64,000 bases of DNA. Source: Neobacillus kokaensis (GTDB lineage Bacteria; Bacillota; Bacilli; Bacillales; Cytobacillaceae). Below the pieces are notes generated by a model, which was not told the DNA's origin, made no database searches, and was given only the letters and a program-made list of their open reading frames with translations. Below, one piece after another: positions 1-7,685 of this stretch (positions are counted from its first letter, which is position 1; each line of letters begins with the position of its first letter). The DNA lies in NCBI RefSeq assembly GCF_014656545.1, contig NZ_BNDS01000001.1:251190-315189 (forward strand). The letters are read 5' to 3'. Position numbers and translations under genes: made by a program.

Positions 1-125
1 AAGAAACAGCCCAAAAAGCACCAATCAAAATGCTCTTTCCCCTCGTGTTCTTCATCTTTCCCAGCCTTTTCATCGTCATACTGGGACCGGCTGTCATCCA
101 AATTTTCCAGCAATTCTCAAAATAA
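1..125 (+). CDS. TadC-like type II secretion system F-family protein, C-terminal end (partial)
   Basis: Only the last 40 codons are in the window; the frame is open from base 3 and stops at TAA 123-125. The residues read [20 protein letters not shown] and continue into a single hydrophobic segment ([15 protein letters not shown]) before a short polar tail. This is how TadC-type inner-membrane platform proteins of Tad/Flp pilus systems end: a lysine-rich cytoplasmic part followed by a last membrane helix with an I-L-G-P motif. The body of the gene and the rest of any tad locus lie upstream of the window, so the family call rests on a short stretch. A different polytopic membrane protein cannot be excluded. 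Confidence 0.6.
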   Translation, partial: ETAQKAPIKMLFPLVFFIFPSLFIVILGPAVIQIFQQFSK

Positions 126-333
126 ATTGCAAGAAAGGAAGGATACATTAAGAGGCAGTTTTAAAGACTGTTTTGAATATATCAGATATTGCGTTATCCT
201 TCGAAACCTTGCTGCATCCTGCAAATATATTCTAAAATAACATATTTATTCAAAATCGAATTTAGTCGGGTCTATGCAAAAACTGTGACAGACTATAATA
301 AAAAAATATATATAACCTATAAATAAAAAAACT

Positions 334-357
334 CTTCCATAATTTTTATTATGGAAG
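334..357. repeat. Perfect 10-bp hairpin with 4-base loop
   Basis: CTTCCATAAT, a TTTT loop and ATTATGGAAG form a perfect stem. There is no T-run after it on the plus strand; on the minus strand it is followed by TTTTTT (complement of 325-331). It could end transcription of the small minus-strand gene at 474-641, and it also sits 9 bases before a possible small plus-strand reading frame. Confidence 0.5.
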
Positions 358-365
358 GGGTTGTT

Positions 366-467
366 ATGTTGTGGCAAAACTTATTAAGACGTGTTAAACC
401 TATAGCAAAATCAGTAAAAGTTGAGGCTTATTCAATTACAGAGATGTTTGAGCAATGTAACACATAA
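366..467 (+). CDS. Possible 33-residue basic peptide
   Basis: ATG at 366 is preceded at 5-bp spacing by GGAAGGGG, a good ribosome site, and opens 33 codons (MLWQNLLRRVKPIAKSVKVE...) ending at TAA 465-467. The first half is basic and could form an amphipathic helix. I do not recognise it. The purine-rich site is also the right arm of the hairpin at 334-357, so translation would be blocked when that hairpin forms. With nothing but a start, a ribosome site and a short frame, this may be chance. Confidence 0.25.
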   Translation: MLWQNLLRRVKPIAKSVKVEAYSITEMFEQCNT

Positions 468-473
468 TCCATG

Positions 474-641
474 TTATTCTTCAGTTAATTCTTCTTCAAA
501 ATAAAAAGTATTTGGATATTCTTTAACGATGTATGAGTACCTTTTCATGTTTTTAACATATTGACATTTAGAGATTGTTACTGATTCACCGGATGCTTTA
601 ATTTTGACTTCTTCTCCAACTGTAAAAAGACTTTTCCCCAT
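474..641 (-). CDS. Small conserved-looking protein, 55 residues
   Basis: On the minus strand, ATG at 641 follows GGAAGGTGAG at normal spacing and opens a 55-codon frame starting MGKSLFTVGEEVKIKASGES and ending FEEELTEE. The pattern (glycine-x-x-V-x-I-x-A-S-G-E, then short beta-like stretches TISKCQYVKN and YSYIVKEY) looks like a small beta-barrel of SH3/KOW type, but I cannot name the family. Codon use is normal and the ribosome site is strong, so it is probably a real gene. It lies downstream of the SET-domain gene on the same strand with a 186-bp gap, and the hairpin at 334-357 could terminate it. Confidence 0.7.
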   Translation of the reverse strand: MGKSLFTVGEEVKIKASGESVTISKCQYVKNMKRYSYIVKEYPNTFYFEEELTEE

Positions 642-827
642 TTTCTCTCACCTTCCATAAATAATTCGATAATAATATTATGGTTATCACTTTTGATAAC
701 TAAATAATTTAATTTTGGCAGAACTGGCAGGGCAAGTAAGACAGGGGCAGCTCTCATGGATGAGAAAGCCCAGATATAATTAGAGAAGGTTAATATCATT
801 TTTTAAGCCTAATTTCCTGCCATCTTT

Positions 828-1232
828 TTAATCTTTGCTTGAATCCTGTTCTTTATCAAACCACAGCGGTTCCTTATCATCTACATCACCATTGTAGTTG
901 ATAAGTATTTCTTCCCCTTCTTTTATATCTGTGTAGGCATAGAAGTCAAATGTATGGTTCTCAAAGTTGATCTCATAAGTTGCATTTGGCTCGTACGAAT
1001 GATTGAATAACATACCGTAACCGAGCAAGATTGCGGTATGGTTTTTGCCATACTCGAATACATAATCTGCAAGCAACGTTTTTTCAATATGCACATGCTC
1101 CCTATTAGGATAGGGAAGGACTGGAGCTTTATGGATCAGCTCGCCTTTCTTTATATCAACGGTTGCAAATACTCCACGATTAAATTCGCCATCACTTAAC
1201 GGCGATGTCTTAATTTCTAGTATGTTAACCAC
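828..1232 (-). CDS. SET-domain protein (putative protein-lysine methyltransferase)
   Basis: The 134-residue protein is almost entirely a compact SET domain. RGVFAT (19-24) and I-K-K-G-E (27-31) match the first SET motif, NHSYEPN (77-83) matches the N-H-S-x-x-P-N S-adenosylmethionine/lysine-channel motif, and GEEILINY (106-113) matches the final G-E-E-I-x-x-x-Y motif with the catalytic tyrosine. The usual cysteine of NHSC is tyrosine here and there is no post-SET zinc-binding cysteine cluster, as in other small bacterial SET proteins. The substrate is unknown. The gene stands alone; a 9-bp inverted repeat (1258-1266/1284-1292) lies 26 bp upstream of its start. Confidence 0.8.
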   Translation of the reverse strand: MVNILEIKTSPLSDGEFNRGVFATVDIKKGELIHKAPVLPYPNREHVHIEKTLLADYVFEYGKNHTAILLGYGMLFNHSYEPNATYEINFENHTFDFYAYTDIKEGEEILINYNGDVDDKEPLWFDKEQDSSKD

Positions 1233-1623
1233 CTACACTTTCTTTAATAGCATATCTAATTATCTTAACATTTTTTCATATAAAAGATAATTAAAAGAAT
1301 ATTACGAATTATCACACGTTAATTTTGCTTTTTTTTCAAATGCTTGGAAGACTTTTCTACCTTCGTCAGTGCAGGAAGTGATGCCATGTCTGGCGGTTCA
1401 ATCCCTGCGATTGCCAAATATGAACCCGTACAATATGATTTTTAAAAAAATTCCCAAACTAGCATGTTTATTTATATAATTATGAAAAATCCGAATGTTA
1501 GTACCTCATAGTTAATAAAGTAAGAGTAAACAGGTGTAATGAGTCTTTAATTGAAAAACCGATGAAAAGTTCCACATTGCGATTTAGTAAAAAAACATTT
1601 GTTTTTTATTAAGGAGGGTTTAA
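1233..1623. other. Gap with inverted repeat and a possible gene remnant
   Basis: AATTATCTT (1258-1266) and AAGATAATT (1284-1292) form an inverted repeat upstream of the SET gene. From about 1356 an open stretch reads AGSDAMSGGSIPAIAKYEPV and stops at TAA 1443-1445; it is richer in GC than its surroundings and reads like protein, but has no start or recognisable family, so it may be a decayed gene end. The last bases hold the etfB ribosome site (AAGGAGGG, 1611-1618). Confidence 0.4.
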
Positions 1624-2451
1624 ATGCTGCATATTGTGGCCTGTATCAAGCAGGTGCCTGACACCAAAATTATTAAAATGAATCCAAAGACAAACACGAT
1701 GGACCGGAGGACGGCGCCTGCGATATTAAATCCGTATGATGCCCATGCTGTTGAAGAGGCGGTTCGTCTTAAGAAAAAATATGGTGGAATCGTTTCTGTT
1801 GTTACGATGGGGCCTCCTCCAGCGGTAAATGCGATCAAAAAGTGCATTGAAATAGGTGCCGATGAGGGCTATTTGATTACGGACCGCCGGTTTGCGGGCG
1901 CAGATACATTGGCAACGAGCTATGCCGTGACAAAGGCAATTGAAAAGATCACAAAACATAAGCCCGTCGATTTGATTATTTGCGGGAAAATGTCCATCGA
2001 TGGTGATACCGGACAAGTCGGTCCTGGAATCGCAAGAAGACTAGACATTCCACCGTTGACTTCCGTGAATAAAGTAGTAGAAGTCAATCAAGACGAAGGA
2101 TACGCCATTGTCCATCGCAAGTTGGAGGATGGGTTTGAAGTTATTCGTACCACCTTGCCTTGTTTGTTTTCTGTTGAAAAAACAATTAATGAAGTCCCAT
2201 ATTCTCCACTTCCAAATATGATAAAAGCTGCTAGATATCAGCCTCATATTTGGTCCGTGGATGATCTAGAGGAAGTGGATATTAAGCAGCTAGGTTTGAA
2301 GGGATCACCAACGATTGTCTCCAAGGTATGGGCTCCGCCAAAACCGGCAGGTGGGACGTTCCTTGAAGGGAACCCAAGGGAACAAGTTGAGCAGTTGCTT
2401 TCTGTCGTCCTTGAAAAGAAAGAACTGTTTGATCTGAAGGAGGGAATATAG
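1624..2451 (+). CDS. etfB: Electron transfer flavoprotein, beta subunit
   Basis: The 275-residue protein is the beta subunit of the soluble electron carrier that takes electrons from acyl-CoA or related dehydrogenases. It opens with the family start IVACIKQVPDT, and SIDGDTGQVGP (124-134) is the conserved nucleotide-binding loop. It is about 18 residues longer than the housekeeping B. subtilis type, mainly at the C-terminus. AAGGAGGG precedes the ATG by 5 bases. etfA follows directly and its start is set by a ribosome site inside the end of etfB. No acyl-CoA dehydrogenase, FixC or FixX lies nearby, so its redox partner is not visible. Whether it is a bifurcating type cannot be judged by eye. 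Confidence 0.93.
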   Translation: MLHIVACIKQVPDTKIIKMNPKTNTMDRRTAPAILNPYDAHAVEEAVRLKKKYGGIVSVVTMGPPPAVNAIKKCIEIGADEGYLITDRRFAGADTLATSYAVTKAIEKITKHKPVDLIICGKMSIDGDTGQVGPGIARRLDIPPLTSVNKVVEVNQDEGYAIVHRKLEDGFEVIRTTLPCLFSVEKTINEVPYSPLPNMIKAARYQPHIWSVDDLEEVDIKQLGLKGSPTIVSKVWAPPKPAGGTFLEGNPREQVEQLLSVVLEKKELFDLKEGI

Positions 2452-3486
2452 TTGGATTTCCAAGATTATAAGGGTGTTTGGGTATTCATAGAACATAAAG
2501 AAGGAATGGTTGCTTCTGTATCGCTTGAACTGCTGGGAGCTGGAAGAAAGCTGGCAGATAAACGGGGAGTAGAATTAGCTGGCATTTTAATCGGGGAGAA
2601 TATCAAAGACTTAACGAAGACCGTTTTTGAATATGGAGCAGATACGGTATATGTATATGATCAACCGATATTTAAACATTACCGGACCGAATCCTATATG
2701 AAGGCGTTGCTGGATTGCACGGATAAATACAAACCGGAAATAATCCTATTCGGGGCCACTTCAACGGGAAAAGATCTGGCAAGCGCAGTGGCTACTGATC
2801 TACCGACAGGTTTGACGGCAGATACAACTGAGCTGGATGTTGACGAGGAAACCGGGTTGCTGCTGGCAAGCCGACCGGCTTTCGGCGGGAATATTATGGC
2901 CACGATTTTATGTAAAAAATATCGGCCGCAAATGGCAACGGTACGCGCAAAAGTTATGAAGGCTCTAGACCCTCAATCAGGGAGAACAGGCAAATTGGTA
3001 GAAGAAACGATCTCCTTAAAAGAAGAAGATATTCGGACAAAGGTCTTGGAAATTGTAAAGGAAACAGTTAAAAAAGTAAGAATTGACGAGGCCGATATCA
3101 TTGTTGCTGGAGGGAAAGGGCTGGGGAGCTATGAGGGATTTCAGTTAATTCACCAATTGGCGGAAACGATTGGGGGAGCAGTAGGTGCCAGCAGGGATGT
3201 GGTAGAAGCAGGGTGGATCGACCATGCTCACCAGGTAGGGCAAACCGGTGTGACAGTAACACCAAAAATTTATTTTGCGATTGGAATCTCTGGTGCGATT
3301 CAACATATAGTGGGGATGAAAAATTCAGGTTTAATCATTGCCATCAATAAGGATAAAGAAGCCCCCATTTTTCAAAACTGTCATTATGGTATTGTTGGCG
3401 ATGCCTTTGAAATCGTTCCTATCCTAATCGAGCAATTTAAATTTGCCTTATCCAGAGAGAAGGTAACTAATACTAGAAACGGTTAA
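2452..3486 (+). CDS. etfA: Electron transfer flavoprotein, alpha subunit
   Basis: The 344-residue partner of EtfB carries the FAD-binding C-terminal domain: SRDVVEAG, QVGQTG (near 261) and SGAIQH (near 280) followed by M-K-N-S-G and IVGDAFEIVP are the family FAD signatures. The N-terminal third is the usual Rossmann-like domain (VWVFIEHKEGMV). No ferredoxin domain is fused. The start is TTG immediately after the etfB stop, with GAAGGAGGG about 8 bases upstream inside etfB, so the two subunits are translationally linked. A strong terminator at 3568-3610 closes this two-gene operon. Confidence 0.93.
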   Translation: MDFQDYKGVWVFIEHKEGMVASVSLELLGAGRKLADKRGVELAGILIGENIKDLTKTVFEYGADTVYVYDQPIFKHYRTESYMKALLDCTDKYKPEIILFGATSTGKDLASAVATDLPTGLTADTTELDVDEETGLLLASRPAFGGNIMATILCKKYRPQMATVRAKVMKALDPQSGRTGKLVEETISLKEEDIRTKVLEIVKETVKKVRIDEADIIVAGGKGLGSYEGFQLIHQLAETIGGAVGASRDVVEAGWIDHAHQVGQTGVTVTPKIYFAIGISGAIQHIVGMKNSGLIIAINKDKEAPIFQNCHYGIVGDAFEIVPILIEQFKFALSREKVTNTRNG

Positions 3487-3567
3487 AATAAACAATCCTG
3501 CATGACAGTTTTGTATATATTATGGTAAAATTAAATTCCTTGGCAGGGGCAATAAAGGATAGTATGA

Positions 3568-3610
3568 AGGAAGCAGGGGGGCTATGGCTTACACCCTGCT
3601 TCCTTTTTTT
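3568..3610 (+). terminator. Terminator of etfBA
   Basis: AGGAAGCAGGG pairs perfectly with CCCTGCTTCCT across a 15-base loop, followed by seven T residues. Confidence 0.9.
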
Positions 3611-3642
3611 ATTTTCTGTAGCCCCTTAAGCTCCTTTTCTCT

Positions 3643-3681
3643 TAGTAAAAAATATTTTACAAGTAGTAAAAAATACTTTAC
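3643..3681. promoter_or_regulatory. Tandem upstream activator sites for a sigma-54 activator (predicted)
   Basis: Two near-identical 18-bp units, TAGTAAAAAATATTTTAC (3643-3660) and TAGTAAAAAATACTTTAC (3664-3681), start exactly 21 bp apart, two turns of the helix. Each contains an imperfect dyad GTAAA-N-TTTAC. They sit about 130-170 bp upstream of the -24/-12 promoter, the usual place for an NtrC/RocR-type enhancer-binding protein. The activator gene is not in the window. Confidence 0.6.
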
Positions 3682-3811
3682 TAAGAAATATTTTATTGTG
3701 AAAAGCTCATAAATAATTTTGGAAAAATTCCCCTTTAATAATAAACATTTTTAATTGATTTTAAAAGTTTAAGAAAAAGTTCACAAAAAATATTAATAAG
3801 TTTAAAAATTT

Positions 3812-3827
3812 TGGCACAATTATTGCA
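3812..3827 (+). promoter_or_regulatory. Sigma-54 (SigL) -24/-12 promoter
   Basis: TGGCAC-N5-TTGCA matches the sigma-54 consensus at every fixed position, with GG at 3813-3814 and GC at 3825-3826 in the correct 12-bp register. The expected start of transcription is near 3838, about 90 bases upstream of the amidohydrolase gene. Confidence 0.85.
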
Positions 3828-3869
3828 CTTCGTAAAAGCGAGTAAGAAAATATTATAACACCATAGATG

Positions 3870-3885
3870 TTGTAAACGTTTTCAA
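3870..3885 (+). promoter_or_regulatory. CcpA catabolite-responsive element (cre)
   Basis: TTGTAAACGTTTTCAA matches the degenerate cre consensus WTGNAARCGNWWWCAW at all 16 positions. It lies roughly 33-48 bases downstream of the predicted SigL start site, where bound CcpA would act as a roadblock, so the gene should be shut off on preferred sugars. Confidence 0.8.
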
Positions 3886-3927
3886 GTCTATACTTACAAT
3901 TTATTAAAAAGAAAGGGGAAAATAATA

Positions 3928-5109
3928 ATGAATAATACGATAACAATCAATCCTATATTATCACGTGCGGAAGAAATAAAAGATGAACTGATCGCGCACC
4001 GCCGATATTTTCATCAAAATCCTGAACTCGGTTTTGACTTGCCCAAAACGGTTGCCTATGTCGAAGAAAAATTAAAAAATATGGGACTGGAGCCGAAAAA
4101 GGTTGGGATATCTGGGCTGGTTGTAACGATTGGAAATGGGAAAGGAAAGACGCTTTTATTAAGAGGCGACATGGATGCGTTACCGATAAAAGAAAATACA
4201 GACTTGACATTTAAATCACTAAATGAATATATGCATGCCTGTGGTCATGATATCCATACGACGTTCATGCTTGGTGCGGCAAAATTATTAAAGGAAAAAG
4301 AAAATGAAATTAACGGAATCGTTAAAATCATGTTCCAGCCGGCAGAGGAAATTGGTGCTGGAGCAAAGGATATGGTGGCTAATGGGCTGATGGAAAACCC
4401 AAAAGTAGATGCGGCACTTGCCTTGCATGTCGATCCTGGTTTAGAAGTTGGGAAGTTCGGTTATAAGCCTGGTATCGCTGCGTCGTCATTGGACGGCTTT
4501 TTCTTAAAAGTACAGGGAAAAGGCGGCCATAGTTCTGAACCACAAAAGGCTATCGATCCATTAATGATTATTAATGCAGTTTACACTCAGTTAAATAGTG
4601 TAGTAGGGAAAGAAATTGACCCAAGGAAAATGGCTGTTCTTGTGATTGGAAAGATGGGGGGAGGAACTGCCGCAAATATTATTCCTGATACTGCTCATCT
4701 TGATGCCACTTTACGTACATTTAATCCTGAGGTGAGGGAGCATTTATTCAAAAGAATTCCGGAAATAATTGATGCTACCGTTAAAATGATGCGCGGTACC
4801 TATAATCTTGAAACCATCTCTACTCCTTCTTTAGTTAATAATAAAGAATTGTGCGAGCAAATGGCACCGTTTGTAAAAGAGGTAATTGGTGAAGAGAAAT
4901 TGGAGATTAACGAGGAACCGTTGTCAGGCACAGAGGATTTCTCCTATATCAGCAACCTTGTTCCAACCATGTTCATGTGGGCGGGCGCCAATGGATTAGG
5001 AGATCGGAATTATCCACTTCATAATCCAAATGTTGTTCTTGATGAAGGTGTCATTCCATTGGGAGTTGCTGTTGTTGTGAATTCTGCTTTAAACTGGTTA
5101 AAAAAGTAA
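3928..5109 (+). CDS. M20-family metallo-amidohydrolase
   Basis: The 393-residue protein is a cytoplasmic dizinc hydrolase of the M20D group (hippurate, N-acyl-amino-acid and indoleacetyl-amino-acid hydrolases). It begins with the group signature HRYFHQNPELGF (one extra R), has RGDMDALP, the metal ligands HACGHDIHT (Cys105, His107), PAEE, ALHVDPG and the late YPLHNPN histidine, and a dimerisation lid domain around residues 185-295 starting GKGGHSSEP. The product is a free amino acid from an acylated or conjugated one; the exact substrate cannot be read. The gene stands alone under the SigL promoter, tandem activator sites and cre element just upstream, which points to use of the substrate as a nitrogen or carbon source. 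GAAAGGGGA precedes the ATG. Confidence 0.9.
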   Translation: MNNTITINPILSRAEEIKDELIAHRRYFHQNPELGFDLPKTVAYVEEKLKNMGLEPKKVGISGLVVTIGNGKGKTLLLRGDMDALPIKENTDLTFKSLNEYMHACGHDIHTTFMLGAAKLLKEKENEINGIVKIMFQPAEEIGAGAKDMVANGLMENPKVDAALALHVDPGLEVGKFGYKPGIAASSLDGFFLKVQGKGGHSSEPQKAIDPLMIINAVYTQLNSVVGKEIDPRKMAVLVIGKMGGGTAANIIPDTAHLDATLRTFNPEVREHLFKRIPEIIDATVKMMRGTYNLETISTPSLVNNKELCEQMAPFVKEVIGEEKLEINEEPLSGTEDFSYISNLVPTMFMWAGANGLGDRNYPLHNPNVVLDEGVIPLGVAVVVNSALNWLKK

Positions 5110-5124
5110 TACTTACTAATGAAA

Positions 5125-5177
5125 GATACCTTTTCTAATAAGTTTTTCGAAAAAAGGTATCACTATGGTGTTTTTTT
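5125..5177 (+). terminator. Terminator of the amidohydrolase gene
   Basis: GATACCTTTT (5125-5134) pairs with AAAAAGGTATC (5151-5161); a run of seven T residues follows ten bases later. The distance to the T-run is longer than ideal. Confidence 0.5.
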
Positions 5178-5227
5178 GTATTCTCTCCGGTATCTGAAAA
5201 TAAGAAAATGTCCCTGTTTTAATAGGC

Positions 5228-5250
5228 ACAAATGTAATGACCGAAACATA
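5228..5250 (+). promoter_or_regulatory. Possible SigK-type promoter for the GerPF-like gene
   Basis: AC (5228-5229), 17 bases, then CATATTGTG (5247-5255) is close to the sigma-K pattern AC ... CATANNNTA, with one mismatch. gerP genes of B. subtilis are made late in the mother cell under sigma-K, which makes the match plausible but not proven. Confidence 0.35.
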
Positions 5251-5315
5251 TTGTGAATGGATGAAAGTCGATGTGAATTCGGTACAAATGAGTGATTTAT
5301 AAAAGGATGGATTTT

Positions 5316-5534
5316 ATGCCTGTAATTATTGGACCGTTAGAAATTCTTAATGTAACCGATGGTATTCTAAATATTGGTGATGCTGCCTTTACAACACCAA
5401 AGTTAACCTCCAAAACATTTGCTGGATCAGGAGTAATCAATACTGGTGGAGTGGTGTTTTCAAATACTGTAGCCAGCGGCACGAACATTTTCGATCCTGA
5501 TGTGGCAGATCAACCTAAATCCGGAAATAATTAG
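5316..5534 (+). CDS. GerPF-like spore germination protein
   Basis: The 72-residue protein MPVIIGPLEILNVTDGILNI... with FGD/NIGDAAFTTPK, the G-S-G-x-x-N-T-G turn and an asparagine/aspartate-rich tail has the pattern of the GerPA/GerPF family, small spore-coat-associated proteins that let germinants pass through the coat. The ATG at 5316 is chosen over one 24 bases upstream because AAAGGATGG sits 7 bases before it and homologues begin MPxxxGP. It is a single gene rather than part of a gerPABCDEF operon. A 20-bp perfect palindrome follows it. Confidence 0.8.
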   Translation: MPVIIGPLEILNVTDGILNIGDAAFTTPKLTSKTFAGSGVINTGGVVFSNTVASGTNIFDPDVADQPKSGNN

Positions 5535-5572
5535 AATGAGAGTGGGTTTCGGAACAGAAAAACCTACTTTTT

Positions 5573-5619
5573 CACACTAATAATCAGTGGGGTATATTTC
5601 CCCACTGATTATTAGTGTG
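5573..5619. terminator. 20-bp perfect inverted repeat between convergent genes
   Basis: CACACTAATAATCAGTGGGG (5573-5592), a 7-base loop and its exact reverse complement (5600-5619) make a very long, mismatch-free stem between the convergent GerPF-like and antiporter genes. Neither side is followed by a clean T-run, so it could stop converging transcripts without being a classical intrinsic terminator. Confidence 0.6.
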
Positions 5620-5624
5620 CCGGG

Positions 5625-6965
5625 CTATCCGGACTGATTTATTGATCTGATTTTATCATCTTCATTTATTTTGTGCGGAATTAAATTCTCATCACCAGGC
5701 ATGAGTCTCCAGCCTTTATTCACTACAATCCGGAGCCACGTTCCAGGGATCCAGGATGTAATCAAGGCTAGCATAACCAGGATTGCAAAAAACTCCTGAT
5801 TAATAATTCCGGCTGTGTAGGCTACAGAAGAAAGGACGATACCTGGACCTCCACGATTATTTATGGCTACTCCTAAGTTAAAACTGGTTAAATGGTCTTG
5901 TTTAATAAAACGTGAAGTGATATAGACGGCTAAAGTTTGTGTTAAAGTAGCAAACAGAAAATAACCAAAGAAGAACAGCGGGTCAAAGTGTTTGACTAGA
6001 TCCAATTGCAGCCCAACCGTTGCAAAGTAAATGGGGATAAACCATGAAAATGAAATATTTGTAACACCCTGTTCCAGCCTTTCAGAAATCGCTTTAGGAA
6101 GGGCGAATTTGGCAACAATCCCTGCAAGGAGCGCTCCGAATATGGTTTCAACATGAAGATTGCCAGCAAGTGAGGAGAGCATAAACATAATAAATAGGAA
6201 GTACCCTAGATTGGAGGATCTAAATAAAAGATTTTGCTTTATAATGGTCATTCGTTTGAATAGAAAATATCCCACCACAAAAGTTCCAATAATAAACCCG
6301 AATGAAATTCCTATACTTTTAAATGCAATACCCGCAGTGAATACTCCGCCTTGGCTGGCTATAGAAGTGGCGAATCCTAAAGCAACCCAGAGCAAAATAT
6401 CATGGATTCCGGCACAGGCGATTACTATTTTTGCAAACCTGGTTTGCATAATTCCAAGATCAATGAAAATTTTAGATATTACTGGAATGGACGTTATGGC
6501 TATAGAAACAGCAATAACAATTTTCAGCGCCAATGGATTGTCAGCGGTGCCTAGATAAGGTGAAAGGTTGAAAATATCTGCTGCAAACCAGCCAACGATA
6601 AAGGCGGGAATAGTCGCACCGATTACTAATGCGGAGGTAATCTTAATATCTTCTTTATTGAAATGTGTTTGAAATTTTAATCCCGAACAAAACATTAGCA
6701 TCAGTAAACCAAATTGGTAGAGAAGCCCAAATAACTTGTCCTCCATAGGAAAACCTAGAAATAACCATTGAAATGCTTCCGGGAAAAAATGCCCTAATAA
6801 CGTTGGCCCGAGAACTAACCCTGCAGCAACCTCGCCAATTACACGCGGAATATATACACGCTCTACAAGAAACCCTAGTAAATGTGCCATTGCTAGTAAA
6901 CATCCCATTGCTAATAGAAAATGACTTATTTCAGCTCCTGTTAAACTAAACATCCCGTTAATCAC
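5625..6965 (-). CDS. CPA2-family cation:proton antiporter
   Basis: The 446-residue protein has about twelve hydrophobic segments and the Na_H_Exchanger fold: LVERVYIPRVIGEVAAGLVLGP early in the chain, LLMLMFCSGL, and a long membrane core. It resembles KefB/NapA-type transporters that exchange K+ or Na+ for protons at the cytoplasmic membrane. No C-terminal TrkA-N/TrkA-C regulatory domain is present, only a short charged tail. Start is uncertain: GTG at 6965 has AAAGGAG very close, while the internal ATG at 6953 (MFSLTGAEIS) has the same site rather far away. Convergent with the GerPF-like gene; no operon partner. Confidence 0.85.
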   Translation of the reverse strand: MINGMFSLTGAEISHFLLAMGCLLAMAHLLGFLVERVYIPRVIGEVAAGLVLGPTLLGHFFPEAFQWLFLGFPMEDKLFGLLYQFGLLMLMFCSGLKFQTHFNKEDIKITSALVIGATIPAFIVGWFAADIFNLSPYLGTADNPLALKIVIAVSIAITSIPVISKIFIDLGIMQTRFAKIVIACAGIHDILLWVALGFATSIASQGGVFTAGIAFKSIGISFGFIIGTFVVGYFLFKRMTIIKQNLLFRSSNLGYFLFIMFMLSSLAGNLHVETIFGALLAGIVAKFALPKAISERLEQGVTNISFSWFIPIYFATVGLQLDLVKHFDPLFFFGYFLFATLTQTLAVYITSRFIKQDHLTSFNLGVAINNRGGPGIVLSSVAYTAGIINQEFFAILVMLALITSWIPGTWLRIVVNKGWRLMPGDENLIPHKINEDDKIRSINQSG

Positions 6966-7065
6966 GCTCCTTTTATATAATTTGCTCTTTCAAGATATGT
7001 GAAGAACTCCCAATGGTAGTAGACAAATTGTTATTTGAAACAAAAAAGTCTTGGACTGCAGAAAA

Positions 7066-7503
7066 TTAGGTATCTTGTCGAACAACTTTTACTTTCCCAG
7101 TTGACTGATACTTGTAATAATTAAAGACTTCCAGTTGATAATCCGAACCGCTGGGAATATGAAACGTATGCTTGAACTCTTTTTCCGAATAATCACCATA
7201 AAAAACAACGCTATCAAAGTATGTTATGGATGTTCCGAGTTTATTGATTTTTACAATCGAATATTTGACCGGCCATGAATGATTGTAGGTAGTCTGGTAT
7301 CCATTGATGGTGACGGACTGCTGTTCAATCGTAAATTTCGTACTATGATAATAGGGACTTTCAATCCCCAGCACCCAATTGATATCCATCATCCTCTTTT
7401 CTGTTATCTGATTAGCTTTCGACTTATGAAACCATTCTTTAACCTTTGCCATTTTTTGGACAAACGGTTTGAAAAAACCGAAAAATCCGAGCGTAGCCAT
7501 CAT
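7066..7503 (-). CDS. Hypothetical protein, 145 residues
   Basis: I do not recognise this protein. After a short N-terminal stretch (GFFGFFKPFVQKMAKVKEWF) that may be an amphipathic helix, the rest is rich in aromatic and beta-forming residues (TINGYQTTYNHSWPVKYSIV, VFYGDYSEKEFKHTFHIPSG), consistent with a beta-sandwich. There are no cysteines and no signal peptide. GGAGAGAGG precedes two adjacent ATG codons, either of which could be the start. It is transcribed alone, divergent from the PepSY gene. Confidence 0.65.
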   Translation of the reverse strand: MMATLGFFGFFKPFVQKMAKVKEWFHKSKANQITEKRMMDINWVLGIESPYYHSTKFTIEQQSVTINGYQTTYNHSWPVKYSIVKINKLGTSITYFDSVVFYGDYSEKEFKHTFHIPSGSDYQLEVFNYYKYQSTGKVKVVRQDT

Positions 7504-7685
7504 CCTCTCTCCTAACCGTAATTTAGCTCATATAGTATTATTTGCGAGGTGCCCTCGAATCGTAACGGTATTTACCCAGCTTGTCAGTATTTTTTGGACA
7601 AATTAATTAATATCTAAAATAATTGGCAAGATGAATAAGTTTTTTCCTCTTTACAAAAGATAATAAAAAATAAAGGAGTGTGTGA

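Noticed and set aside
715..780. GC-rich segment with GGGC/GCCC and CTC/GAG pairing, possible riboswitch
   Set aside because: It does not fit the c-di-GMP, glycine or other consensus I know, and there is no expression platform; it may be a decayed gene fragment.
1356..1445. Open stretch AGSDAMSGGSIPAIAKYEPV ending in a stop
   Set aside because: No start codon with a ribosome site and no family recognised; noted only as a possible remnant in the gap entry.
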